This document shows positions 9,214 to 18,156 of a stretch of DNA of 64,000 bases, one piece after another. The notes below the pieces were generated by a model. That model saw only the letters and a program-made list of their open reading frames with translations, did not search any database and was not told where the DNA came from. The position numbers were made by a program, and so were the translations under genes. How positions within the stretch are numbered: the stretch's first letter is position 1; every line of letters begins with the position of its first letter. Source of the stretch: Actinomycetota bacterium (GTDB lineage: Bacteria > Actinomycetota > CADDZG01 > WHSQ01); assembly GCA_030446465.1 (NCBI GenBank), contig JAUJNI010000002.1, positions 633,043 to 697,042 of the forward strand, read 5' to 3'.

Positions 9214-10105
9214 GTTCCGCGCCGACAATGTAGCGGGGCTAAGCAAAGTACCGAAGCTGCGGGATTGTCATCTCTTAATTGAGATGGGGATCGGTAGGGG
9301 AGCGTTGTATCAGCTGTGAAGCTTCGTCGTGAGGCGGGGTGGAGCGGTTACAAGTGCGAATGCCGGCATGAGTAGCGAAACGGGAGCGAGAAACTCCCGC
9401 GCCGTATGTCCAAGGGTTCCTGGGGAAGGTTAATCCGCCCAGGGTAAGTCGGGACCTAAGCCGAGGCCGAGAGGCGTAGGCGATGGACAACTGGTTGATA
9501 TTCCAGTACCACCACACGCGCGCCCACTCCGACTCCAGTTGCTAAGGGAAGCCCTTCGGGGCCTACCGACCCACTGGTTTTAGGAGAGCGATGGGGTGAC
9601 GCAGGAGGGTAGTCGGACCCACGCGCTGGTTGACGTGGGGTAAGCAGGTAGGAGGGCCTCCTAGGCAAATCCGGGGGGCCGTTAACTCTGAGACGCGATG
9701 CCGACCCGCTTAAGGGGAAGCCGATGAGCCCATGCTGCCGAGAAAAGCCTCTAGTGAGTGCATGTGGTGCCCGTACCCCAAACCGACTCAGGTGGACAGG
9801 TAGAGCATACCGAGGCGATCGAGAGAACCCTGGTTAAGGAACTCGGCAAATTGGCCGCGTAACTTCGGGATAAGCGGCGCCTTTGTTGGTGACGGGACTT
9901 GCTCCCCGAGCTGACGAAGGTTGCAAAAACCAGGCCCAAGCGACTGTTTACTAAAAACACAGGTGCGTGCTAAGCCGTAAGGCGCCGTATACGCACTGAC
10001 GCCTGCCCGGTGCCGGAAGGTTAAGGGGAAGGGTTAGCCGGGACTTCGGTCCCAGCGAAGCTCTGAACTTAAGCCCCGGTAAACGGCGGCGGTAACTATA
10101 ACCGT

Positions 10106-10844
10106 CAACTTTTGGGCGGTTGCAAAACTCGGCTATATGCTGGGAACTCCGAGTATCCGGCACTACTACTTGTGTCACACCTCATCAATAGGGTGGCGAC
10201 ATGGGAAGTGAAAACGTGTCCGGTGCGGACAATCAGCAGGGAAGGCCGCAAGGAACACTGACGCCCGAGTACATATGCGGGTTCGTCGACGGAGAGGGTT
10301 GCTTCAGCGTAAGCATCCATCCGCATCCGACGGTCCGGTATGGCACTCAATGGCTGATAGCTCCTGTATTCCAGATCTATCAGCATCGTGACAACCTCGA
10401 ATTGCTCGAGAAGCTGAGGGACTACTTTGGTTGTGGTCACATCACATCGAAGGGACCCCACAGCAGCGTTATGACATACGCAGTCTCGGGTCGAAGAGGT
10501 TTGGAGTCGGTGATCATTCCATTCTTTGAGCGGTATCCGTTGAACTCGAAGAAGCACGAAGACTTCGTGAAGTTCCGTGAAGTCGTCCTGGCGATGCAGC
10601 ACAAGGAGCATCGAACGGACGCGGGATTTCGCCGAATTGTGGAACGAGCTTTCTCCATGAATCAACGGGGAAAACAGCGGAGATATCGCATCGAGGAAGT
10701 ACTTGCGAAACCCTCAGAGACTGTACGCCGAGCATCCGCTTACAACGGATGATGAGACAGTCCGAACCTCATGGCGACATGAGGAGGGCGGCAGAAATGA
10801 CCGCCCCGCCACTCAACTCAGTGCTGAGTGGAGGTAACAGCATG
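10106..10844 (+). ncRNA. Group I intron 1 (after U1923, E. coli numbering), carries the homing endonuclease
   Basis: It splits helix 69 exactly after AACCGT (10100-10105). Exon AACCGU pairs with intron GCGGTT (10116-10121), giving a canonical P1 with a U-G pair at the 5' splice site. The intron ends in G (10844) before CCTAAGG. Core elements are visible: P (ATGCTGGGA, 10137-10145), Q (AATCAGCAGG, 10231-10240), R (CTCAGAGACTGTACGCC, from 10713) and S (AGACAGTCCG, 10755-10764). Length 739 nt; the endonuclease gene lies in a peripheral loop and its first codons overlap element Q. This is the position known for the I-CeuI intron of Chlamydomonas chloroplasts. Confidence 0.92.
10201..10752 (+). 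CDS. LAGLIDADG homing endonuclease, single-motif type, inside intron 1
   Basis: Protein of 183 residues with one LAGLIDADG motif, YICGFVDGEGCFSV (about residues 23-36), where the Asp/Glu after GFVDGEG coordinates the catalytic metal. A single motif and this length fit the I-CreI class, which works as a homodimer and cleaves the intron-less 23S site to start intron homing. The basic middle (PLNSKKHEDFVKF) and the C-terminus (GKQRRYRIEEV) fit DNA contact. The first ~17 residues (MGSENVSGADNQQGRPQ) are encoded by the intron core element Q, so the true start may be later or the gene truly overlaps the ribozyme. The frame is intact, so the element may still be mobile. Confidence 0.9.
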   Translation: MGSENVSGADNQQGRPQGTLTPEYICGFVDGEGCFSVSIHPHPTVRYGTQWLIAPVFQIYQHRDNLELLEKLRDYFGCGHITSKGPHSSVMTYAVSGRRGLESVIIPFFERYPLNSKKHEDFVKFREVVLAMQHKEHRTDAGFRRIVERAFSMNQRGKQRRYRIEEVLAKPSETVRRASAYNG

Positions 10845-10854
10845 CCTAAGGTAG

Positions 10855-11311
<457 letters not shown>

Positions 11312-11843
11312 CGATTTGGGCACTGTCTCAACCAGGGACTCGGCGAAATTGCAATACGAGTAAAGATGCTCGTTACCCGCGGAAGGACGGAAAGACCCTA
11401 GGACCTTTACTACAGCTTGATATTGGAGTTTGGGGCGTTTTGTGTAGGATAGGCGGGAGACTGTGAAACCTGGACGCCAGTTCAGGTGGAGTCAACCTTG
11501 AAATACCGCCCTGAATGTTCTGGGCTTCTAACTCAGGTCCGTTATCCGGATCGAGGACAGTGTCAGGTGGGTAGTTTCACTGGGGCGGTGACCTCCTAAA
11601 ATGTAACGGAGGTGTTCAAAGGTTCCCTCATCCTGGTTGGCCATCAGGAGTCGAGTGCAATCGCACAAGGGAGCTTGACTGCGAGACCTACAAGTCGAGC
11701 AGGCGCGAAAGCGGGAGATAGTGATCCGGCGGCTCCTCGTGGTAGGGCCGTCGCTCATCGGCTAAAAGGTACCCTAGGGATAACAGGCTGATCGTTCCCA
11801 AGAGTCCATATCGACGGAACGGTTTGGCACCTCGATGTCGGCT

Positions 11844-12144
11844 CAGATTTAGGGCCCTCAGGTGGGTAACTGCCTGAGAAACATTCGGCTAATAACGGGG
11901 AAACCCTCTCGGTTATCTGTCATACCCAGCAGCTACGGTTAAACCGTGGTTAGCGAACCGAAGGGCAATCCCGTGGGAAGTCGAGAAGCGAAGCTTCTTT
12001 GACCCCGTAACGACTGCAGGAGCGTAAGCCCTGCGATAGCGATCGCTGGAGCAATCCAAATCTATGGTCGCTATAAGACGCCGAACTCCAACACCAGTTG
12101 GATGAAGGGATAGTCTGCGCCACTGGAAACAGTGGATTACCGTG
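11844..12144 (+). ncRNA. Group I intron 3 (after U2511), no ORF
   Basis: This 301-nt insert interrupts GATGTCGGCT / CGTCGCATCC in the peptidyl-transferase ring region. Exon GGCU pairs with intron GGCC near 11853-11856, with U-G at the splice site, and the insert ends in G. Core: P (AATAACGGGGAAACC, from 11891) and S (AAGGGATAGTCTGCGCC, from 12105), with a P2-like hairpin just after P1. The P element differs from that of introns 1, 2 and 5 and resembles the tRNA-intron type (AATAACGGGGAAACC), so this intron has a separate origin. Confidence 0.87.
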
Positions 12145-12166
12145 CGTCGCATCCTGGGGCTGGAGC

Positions 12167-12218
<52 letters not shown>

Positions 12219-12226
12219 TAGAACGT

Positions 12227-12508
12227 AGATCACTGCGTCCCCACGGAGTAATTCGTGGGTGCCCACCGGCTCATATCGGTGAAACCCTCGCTCATCTCCG
12301 AACGATGAGACGGGCAATACCGAGGGAAGACCCTGCAACCTAAGCGGCACGCGCCGTATGGAAGCAGAGCGTCCCCGTATCGACTTCTTCTTAATGAAGG
12401 GATGGATCACTTGTCTAGAAGGCAAAATCTATGTGGTCCATAACACGCCGGCCCCCCGAAAGGGGGTGAAGGTATAGTCAGTGCCCGCAGTAATGCGGGA
12501 CCAACATG
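12227..12508 (+). ncRNA. Group I intron 4 (after U2593), no ORF
   Basis: This 282-nt insert separates TTTAGAACGT from CGTGAGACAGT. Exon ACGU pairs with intron GCGT (12234-12237), with U-G at the 5' splice site, and the intron ends in G (12508). R-like (GGTCCATAACACGCCGG) and S-like (GAAGGTATAGTCAGTGCC, from 12469) elements are visible. U2593 is the site of the I-CreI intron in Chlamydomonas reinhardtii chloroplast rRNA. The core differs from introns 1, 2 and 5. No ORF. Confidence 0.87.
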
Positions 12509-12519
12509 CGTGAGACAGT

Positions 12520-12848
12520 GGATGATACGCGCTGTCTATAAATTCGGCTAAATGCTGGAAAGTCCGAGTATCCGGGGCTACCGAGGCTTCTTTTTCTTTC
12601 GGCCACTATGTTCGCTATGCGGACAGCATGCCGACAAGAAGCCCGGTAACAATGCTACCGGTGCGGATAATCAGCAGGAAAGACTGGACGAAAACCGTTC
12701 AGAATCCTCAGAGGCCATACGCCGAACTCGGAATCCAGGTCCGAGAAGATATGGTCCGACCCCCATGGCGACATGGGGAGCCAGGCGGAACAGAAACGAC
12801 CTGGCCGCCGAGCGGACCAACAGCAACTGCTCGGAGGTAACAGAAGTG
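12520..12848 (+). ncRNA. Group I intron 5 (after U2604), no ORF
   Basis: This 329-nt insert starts 11 nt after intron 4. Exon GACAGU pairs with intron GCUGUC (12530-12535) over six base pairs, with U-G at the splice site; it ends in G (12848) before TCGGTCCC. Core: P (AATGCTGGAA, 12551-12560), Q (AATCAGCAGGAAAG, from 12669), R (CTCAGAGGCCATACGCC, from 12707) and S (AGATATGGTCCG, from 12747). Its P region (TTCGGCTAAATGCTGG, then GTCCGAGTATCCGG) is nearly that of intron 1, so it looks like a relative that lost, or never had, the endonuclease. Confidence 0.9.
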
Positions 12849-13143
12849 TCGGTCCCTATCCTCCGCGGGCGTAGGAGATTTGAGGAGAGCTGTCCCTAGT
12901 ACGAGAGGACCGGGACGGACGCACCTCTAGTGTGACAGTTGTTCTGCCAAGGGCACGCTGTTTAGCTACGTGCGGACCGGATAAGCGCTGAAAGCATCTA
13001 AGTGCGAAGCCGACTTCAAGATGAGATCTCCCACCGAGTTAATCGGGTAAGGCCCCTTGCTAGACGACAAGGTTGATAGGCCGGAGCTGTAAGCACAGCA
13101 ATGTGTTCAGGCGACCGGTACTAATAGGCCGAGGGCTTGGTTC

Positions 13144-13162
13144 GCTCGCGCTCGCTCTGGAG
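13144..13162 (+). other. 23S processing stem, 3' strand
   Basis: GCTCGCGCTCGCT (13144-13156) is exactly complementary to 7981-7993, extended by TGGAG with CTCCA at 7975-7979. A short hairpin (CAGGGT/ACCCTG, 13167-13182) follows in the 23S-5S spacer. Confidence 0.8.
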
Positions 13163-13207
13163 CGTTCAGGGTTCTGACCCTGGGCAGCTTGAAAACTGAA
13201 TACAGGT

Positions 13208-13325
13208 TTCCGGTGGTCATAGCGGAGGGGTCACACCTGGCTCCATTCCGAACCCAGAAGTTAAGCCCTCCAGCGCCGATGGTACTGCCCTGGCGACGGG
13301 GTGGGAGAGTAGGACGCTGCCGGAA
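13208..13325 (+). rRNA. rrf: 5S ribosomal RNA
   Basis: A 118-nt RNA whose ends pair (TTCCGG with CCGGAA). It contains the conserved 5S blocks TCACACCTG, CCATTCCGAACCCAGAAG, TTAAGCCC and GGTGGGAGAGTAGGACGCTGCCGG. It lies 67 bp after the 23S end, in the same operon. Confidence 0.95.
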
Positions 13326-13336
13326 TCTTCATCTCA

Positions 13337-13361
13337 AGGAGCCGCCTTCGGGCGGCTTCTT
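13337..13361 (+). terminator. rRNA operon terminator
   Basis: Hairpin AAGGAGCCGCC - TTCG - GGCGGCTTCTT with a TTCG tetraloop, 11 bp after the 5S gene. It ends the 23S-5S transcript. Confidence 0.85.
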
Positions 13362-13447
13362 GCGCGTCCAAGGGGGGCCCCGGACACCACTCCGCTCTAC
13401 CCGCAGTCCGGTTCGGTGCAGCTGTCGGTGACTGCGCTTAGGGTTTC

Positions 13448-14224
13448 TTGGTGAACAACCCCAGGCCCGCCCGGAGGCAAGGCCCCCCCAAGCCCGGACA
13501 ATCAACGGGAAGGGAGCCCGGGCGTCGGCAGCCCCGTGGAACGGTGGCGAGAGAGCGCGAGCGGCCCAGACCGTTGGTGCGCCTGCCGGACGAGGTCGTC
13601 GCCGAGCTTCGAGCCACCGCGCGGCCGGGCAAGGCCGAGATCCTCATCAAGGTCTTTGCCGAGGCCGCGACCGCCTTCGCACAAGAGGACTTCGGCGAAG
13701 CCATAACTCTGGGCGAGCAGGCAAAGCACATCGCGTTGCGCGCCGCTGCCGTGCGCGAGCTGCTCGGACTCGCTTACTACCGGGTGGAGAAGTGGCAGGA
13801 GGCGGCTCGCGAGCTCGCGGCATTCAGGCGCATCTCTGGATCGACCGACCAGAATCCTGTCATCGCGGACTGTTATAGGGCCCAGCGCAAGCCCGACAAG
13901 GCGCTCGAGATCTGCGACGAGATCGATGCCGGCAAAGCATCGCCTGAGGTCCATTACGAGGGGGCCATCGTCGCGGCCGGAGCGCTGGCCGATTTGCGAA
14001 GGATCGACGATGCGATTGCTCGCCTCGAAAGCCTGGAGCTAAATCCGGCGACCGCAGAGGCGTACCACCTCCGGGCCTGGTACGCGCTCGCCGACCTGCT
14101 CGAGAGAAGGGGGCGCTTTACCCAGGCGCTGAGCTATTTCGACGCAGTGGCGGGTGCCGACTTCGACCTGACCGACGCGGCCGAGCGTGCGGCCCGCCTC
14201 AGAAGGGGGAGTGGGGCGAAGTAG
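13448..14224 (+). CDS. TPR-repeat protein
   Basis: Protein of 258 residues. A basic, disordered N-terminus (about 1-50, rich in R, P and G) precedes helical TPR-like repeats with the usual A/G/Y/A pattern (e.g. ELLGLAYYRVEKWQEAARELAAF and ALADLLERRGRFTQALSYF). There is no signal peptide or membrane segment, so it is cytoplasmic, probably a protein-binding scaffold. A TPR protein sits next to the HAD phosphatase upstream of tlyA in mycobacteria (Rv1691 from memory), so this may be that gene, separated here by a 20-kb insertion. TTG 13448 and GTG 13451 are both possible starts. Confidence 0.75.
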   Translation: MVNNPRPARRQGPPKPGQSTGREPGRRQPRGTVARERERPRPLVRLPDEVVAELRATARPGKAEILIKVFAEAATAFAQEDFGEAITLGEQAKHIALRAAAVRELLGLAYYRVEKWQEAARELAAFRRISGSTDQNPVIADCYRAQRKPDKALEICDEIDAGKASPEVHYEGAIVAAGALADLRRIDDAIARLESLELNPATAEAYHLRAWYALADLLERRGRFTQALSYFDAVAGADFDLTDAAERAARLRRGSGAK

Positions 14225-14244
14225 GACGATCCTCGACCCTGGTT

Positions 14245-15168
14245 TTAGGACGAGCTCGCCGCTTCCAGCTTGTCGAAGTAGCGCATGTAGCCAGACGTGT
14301 TCATCGAGTAAGAGGTGGTGCTCTCGAGCCGCTCGACGTCCTGGTCGGAGACGCGGCCCTCGAGATCCTCCCGGACCCGCTCAACCACGAGCTCAACGAC
14401 GTCGCGCGGGTCCCGGGCCTGCGTGCGACCGTCTTTGACCCATGACGCCCACTTGAGCAGGGCCTCGGCCGCTTCCTCGCACACTTGCTCCACCGTAGTG
14501 GGGCTTCCAGGCCGGTCCGCAGGGCCGAAATGCGTTAGCCACAGGGCTTCCGGCCCAAGATCCTTGATGCGAGCGATGGAAGCCAGCGCCATCTCGAGGT
14601 TGAACTCGGGCGGAGGCGTCGCGGGGCGCGCGATTCCGATGTTGGGTAAGCGGATTCCGAGGGCATCACCGGTGAACATCACTCCGCTGCTCTCCTCGAG
14701 ATAGGCGTGATGATGACCCGCATGCCCGAGCGTCTCGACCGCCAGAAGCTTTCGATCGCCGAGATCGATCACTTCGCCATCCCGCACGACGTGAATGCGG
14801 TCCTTCGGAAGCGGATCGATGCCCGCCCACAACTCCTGCATGCGGTCGCCATAGATGCGGGTAGCGCTCGACCACAGCTTGGAAGGGTCGACGAGGTGGG
14901 GCGCACCAACCTCGTGAACGGCCACCGTCGCTTCGGGGTAGCGAGCGGCGAGTGTGCCGGCGGATCCGGCATGGTCGAGGTGGATGTGCGTGACGATGAT
15001 CCAATCGAGCCTCTCGACGTCGTTTGCTCGAAGGGCCTCGAGGACCTTGTCGATCGACGACTTCGGTCCCGTCTCAACCAGCGCAGTCTGTTCCCCCCGC
15101 AGCAAGAATGCGCCGGTTATCCCGGCATGACCGTGCATATGAGTATCGATGACCGCTGCTGGGTTCAA
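14245..15168 (-). CDS. MBL-fold metallo-hydrolase
   Basis: Protein of 307 residues with the metallo-beta-lactamase signature THIHLDHAG (about residues 60-68), then GHAGHHH and GDAL further on, which are the remaining metal ligands of the fold. The family hydrolyses thioesters, lactones or similar bonds; the substrate is unknown. I place the start at the TTG at 15168, which has AGGAGA 7 bp upstream and leads straight into the first strand; a longer frame would run into the divergent lipid-kinase gene. The C-terminal 90 residues are helical and fit the glyoxalase-II-like or MBL-with-helical-tail type. Confidence 0.8.
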   Translation of the reverse strand: MNPAAVIDTHMHGHAGITGAFLLRGEQTALVETGPKSSIDKVLEALRANDVERLDWIIVTHIHLDHAGSAGTLAARYPEATVAVHEVGAPHLVDPSKLWSSATRIYGDRMQELWAGIDPLPKDRIHVVRDGEVIDLGDRKLLAVETLGHAGHHHAYLEESSGVMFTGDALGIRLPNIGIARPATPPPEFNLEMALASIARIKDLGPEALWLTHFGPADRPGSPTTVEQVCEEAAEALLKWASWVKDGRTQARDPRDVVELVVERVREDLEGRVSDQDVERLESTTSYSMNTSGYMRYFDKLEAASSS

Positions 15169-15200
15169 GTTGGTTTCTCCTGAGGGAGTAGCTTCGCCCG

Positions 15201-16118
15201 ATGGCTGGTCGAAAGAAGCCCGAGGCGACACTCATCGTAAACCCCAATGCCGGGCGGCTTCCGGGGGCCGCGAGAGCAGACGTCGTAGCGGCTCTGCGTA
15301 AGCACTTTCGCCTCCAAGAGCTTTCTACTACCGCTCGGGACACCGGAACGAAGCTCAGCGCGGACGCTGCCGCGTCGGGTGTCGGGCTCGTCATCTCTTT
15401 CGGCGGCGACGGGCACGTCAACGAGGTGGCGAACGGAGTGGCCGGAACCACTTCGTCACTCGGGATCATCCCAGGCGGGACGATGAACGTCTTCGCCCGG
15501 GCCCTCGGCATCCCGCTTGACCCGGTGGCATCCGTGGAGTTCCTTGTGGCGGCTCTTCAGCGCAGCCCCCGCGTCGTTCCCCTGGGGCAGATGGACGACC
15601 GCTACTTCACCGTCTCGGCGGGTTGCGGCTTCGACGCCGAGGCGGCGGAGCGGGTCGAGCGATACCTCAGGTCGAAGCGCCTTTTCGGCGAGCTGTTCTT
15701 TTACTGGAGCGCCTTTCGGGTGCTGGCTATGTCGTACAGGCACCGAAGCCCCTGGATGGAGCTACGTGGCAGCTTCGGCGAGGTCCCGGTTGCCATGGCC
15801 GTGGCCAACAATGCCGGCCCCTACGCGTACTTCGCGAATCGACCGGTCAACCTCGCACCGAGTGTCGAGCTGACGGGAGGGCTCGACGTCTTCGCCCTGA
15901 AGAAGATGCGGATCGAGGCCCTTCCGTTCTACACCTGGCGTGTCGCAGTCTCCGGAGATCTCGTTCACCACAACGACGCCTTCTACGCGAACGACGTCGA
16001 CGAGTTCGAGCTGTCCTCCGATCAACCCTTTGCCAGGCATGTCGACGGCGAACCCTTGCCCCCCGCCCGCTCGGCCCGCTTCAGGGTAGTGAAGAACGCG
16101 CTCCGAGTGAGGGCCTAG
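15201..16118 (+). CDS. Diacylglycerol/sphingosine-type lipid kinase (YegS/BmrU family)
   Basis: Protein of 305 residues with the DAGK catalytic fold: IVNPNAG near residue 13, the nucleotide-binding GGDGHVNEVANG near 75, and GIIPGGTMNVFAR near 95, followed by the beta-sandwich half and the HVDGE motif near the C-terminus. It transfers phosphate from ATP to a lipid alcohol at the membrane. GAGGGA precedes the ATG. Its start lies 32 bp from the divergent MBL gene, so the two promoters must overlap. The next gene begins 4 bp after its stop. Confidence 0.88.
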   Translation: MAGRKKPEATLIVNPNAGRLPGAARADVVAALRKHFRLQELSTTARDTGTKLSADAAASGVGLVISFGGDGHVNEVANGVAGTTSSLGIIPGGTMNVFARALGIPLDPVASVEFLVAALQRSPRVVPLGQMDDRYFTVSAGCGFDAEAAERVERYLRSKRLFGELFFYWSAFRVLAMSYRHRSPWMELRGSFGEVPVAMAVANNAGPYAYFANRPVNLAPSVELTGGLDVFALKKMRIEALPFYTWRVAVSGDLVHHNDAFYANDVDEFELSSDQPFARHVDGEPLPPARSARFRVVKNALRVRA

Positions 16119-16122
16119 GAGA

Positions 16123-16653
16123 GTGGCCGTCCTTCTGATCGGAATGGACGAGGAGCTGGGGATCGCTCTTATCCGAAGGCTGCGCGCGCAAGACGACGAA
16201 GTGCGGGTGATCGAGGAGAGGTCTCCAGCCGCCGCTCGCTGGAAGTCGCTTGGTGCCCATGTCGCTTCCGGACCGGAATGGGATGCAGATCTCATCGAGC
16301 GAGCCGCTCAAAACGTGCGGACGATCGTTGTGGGGCCCGCTCACCGCCGCACTCCTTCAACCCTTATGGAGGCAGTGATCGCCGGAGGTGGGCATGCGAC
16401 GCCCGGCATGAGGGTGGTGGTGTTTGGCTCCAACATTGATGAAGGCGTGCTTGCGGCGTTGCGCGCATCTGTGCTGGATTACGTGATCCTGCTGACGCCC
16501 CTTAAAGGCTTGCTCACAAGAAGAAGCAAGGTGTCCACGGATGCGCTCGCACAGGCGATAGATGCAGCCGACGACCTCGCCGGGAGCCCGCGTCTCGAGC
16601 TCGACCTGAGCGACGCAAGCGCGTGGGAGCTGCTCAAGCTCGACCCGGAATGA
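16123..16653 (+). CDS. Hypothetical Rossmann-like protein
   Basis: Protein of 176 residues starting with GTG (VAVLLIGMDEELGIALIRRL), which resembles the first beta-alpha unit of an NAD-binding or NAD-dependent epimerase-like fold but lacks a clean GxGxxG. A second strand-helix set (MRVVVFGSNIDEGVLAALRAS) follows. No catalytic Tyr-x3-Lys is visible. It is co-directional with the lipid kinase, 4 bp apart, so an operon is likely. Function unknown. Confidence 0.7.
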   Translation: MAVLLIGMDEELGIALIRRLRAQDDEVRVIEERSPAAARWKSLGAHVASGPEWDADLIERAAQNVRTIVVGPAHRRTPSTLMEAVIAGGGHATPGMRVVVFGSNIDEGVLAALRASVLDYVILLTPLKGLLTRRSKVSTDALAQAIDAADDLAGSPRLELDLSDASAWELLKLDPE

Positions 16654-16684
16654 CCGTGCGATCTGGGCTCCGGCATGCCAGGTG

Positions 16685-16822
16685 CTATTGGGGGCGGCGT
16701 AACCACAGCGATAGCGTTGCCGGTTGCATGGTGTCGGCGACCAGTCCCAGCCAAAAAGGCAACACCACGAGGAGCCCGAACACACCCCAGGCGAGGCGCG
16801 AGGCCGTCCGCTCAGTCACCAT
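16685..16822 (-). CDS. Possible small single-span membrane protein
   Basis: A 45-residue frame with one strongly hydrophobic stretch (WGVFGLLVVLPFWLGLV, about residues 10-26) between a short basic N-terminus and a tail ending LRRPQ. GTG 16819 is an in-frame alternative start. It occupies most of the 240-bp gap between the hypothetical protein and the DUF1015 gene. No good ribosome-binding site is seen, so it may be a chance frame or a gene remnant. Confidence 0.35.
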   Translation of the reverse strand: MVTERTASRLAWGVFGLLVVLPFWLGLVADTMQPATLSLWLRRPQ

Positions 16823-16894
16823 GTCGGGACACTCTGCTCCACAACCGTCCCCGAATCGTTACGGCTGACACCTTCAGCACTGCTCCTGCCCTTT

Positions 16895-18142
16895 TTACAG
16901 CCCGTGGCTTGGCTCACCGCCTAGCGGCCGGAACACAAGCCCTGTGATCGCCTTCGGCCAGAAGTAACTGGCCTTCTGCGGCATCCGCTCACCCGATTGG
17001 GCGACGTCGACCACCTGGGCGGGCGCCAGCGCGCGGAGCAGGACCCCGGCGGTCCATCCCTCCCGTTCGACGAGGCGCTCGATCTCGGCTCGGTCTCTTG
17101 AGAAGACCAGGTCGGCTCCGTCCGGGAGCGTCTCGGGCAGCACGACCTCGTGGAGGGCAACCACGTCGAGATCGCGCCACGCCTTAGACCTCTCACCGAC
17201 GCGTGCGACGACGTCCTCGTCGTTGACCTCAACGAGGACTTGGTCGTCGGGGAAGTGGAAGACAAAGGGATGATCGGCGCTCGAGTTCCCCAACGCGTCC
17301 TGGGGTTCTCCGGTGACGGGCTCAACTGGCCAGCGCCCTTGTAGTCTCCGTTTGACCTCCGTCGACTCCACGTCGGTCCGGAGCGCGCGGTGGTAGGGCA
17401 GCACCACGATCTCCTCGACGTCGACGTCCACGCAGAAGCACATGATCGAAGCGCGGGCTTCATCGGCCCGGTTCTCGGCTCGGTACGCCAGAGCGGTCTC
17501 GTAGCGGTGGTGCCCGTCGGCGATCACGAGTGGTCCGGGCCGCACCGCGTCCGAGATCATCGAGATTTCGGCCGGGGCTCGAACCCTCCATAAACGGTGA
17601 AGGATTCCGTGGTCGTCCGAGAAGCGGGCGTCGGTGGGCCTGGTGGTGAGCGAGTCGAGAAAGGGAGCGAGCCCCCCCGCCCCACGATAGATGGCGTAGA
17701 TGGGGGAGATGTTGACGGGGAGCGCCCGCAGCAACGCCAGCCGGTCCTCGATGGGGCCCGGCATGGTGCGTTCGTGGGGAAGGACTCCCGAGTTGGTCCC
17801 AAACGGTGTGAGCTCGAGGCCACCGATGACCCCTGCGACCCGATGACGCCTGCCCTGTGCGTCGGTGAAGTCCTGCCTGTAGACGTAGAGACACTCCTCG
17901 TGGTCTCGCTCGAGTATGCCCTCGGCGACCCATCTCTCGAAGGTCGCGGCGACGATCTTGTTGCGCTCCGTCCTGTCGTCGTGGGCGTTGGACAGCTCGA
18001 GATGGACCGCGTTGTGAGGATCCAGCTCGTGAAGGTGTCGCTGCTCCTCAGGGGAGATGACGTCGTAGGGCGGGCACACCAGGTCCTTAAGGCGAGCGCT
18101 GTCGCGGTATCGGACCCCCCTGAAGGGTTTCAGCTCGGGCAT
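16895..18142 (-). CDS. DUF1015 family protein
   Basis: Protein of 415 residues starting at ATG 18142 (MPELKPFRGVRY). It shows the family hallmarks VCPPYDVIS near residue 25, the conserved RDHEE/YVYRQ region, GVLPHERT, and IADGHHRYETAL near residue 200. DUF1015 proteins are widespread, often lie next to serine or other amino-acid metabolism genes, and have no firmly established reaction. It begins 14 bp after the trpB2 stop, so the two form an operon. The open frame upstream of this start, antisense to trpB2, is not part of the gene. Confidence 0.88.
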   Translation of the reverse strand: MPELKPFRGVRYRDSARLKDLVCPPYDVISPEEQRHLHELDPHNAVHLELSNAHDDRTERNKIVAATFERWVAEGILERDHEECLYVYRQDFTDAQGRRHRVAGVIGGLELTPFGTNSGVLPHERTMPGPIEDRLALLRALPVNISPIYAIYRGAGGLAPFLDSLTTRPTDARFSDDHGILHRLWRVRAPAEISMISDAVRPGPLVIADGHHRYETALAYRAENRADEARASIMCFCVDVDVEEIVVLPYHRALRTDVESTEVKRRLQGRWPVEPVTGEPQDALGNSSADHPFVFHFPDDQVLVEVNDEDVVARVGERSKAWRDLDVVALHEVVLPETLPDGADLVFSRDRAEIERLVEREGWTAGVLLRALAPAQVVDVAQSGERMPQKASYFWPKAITGLVFRPLGGEPSHGL

Positions 18143-18156
18143 CTTCTCGATTGTCG

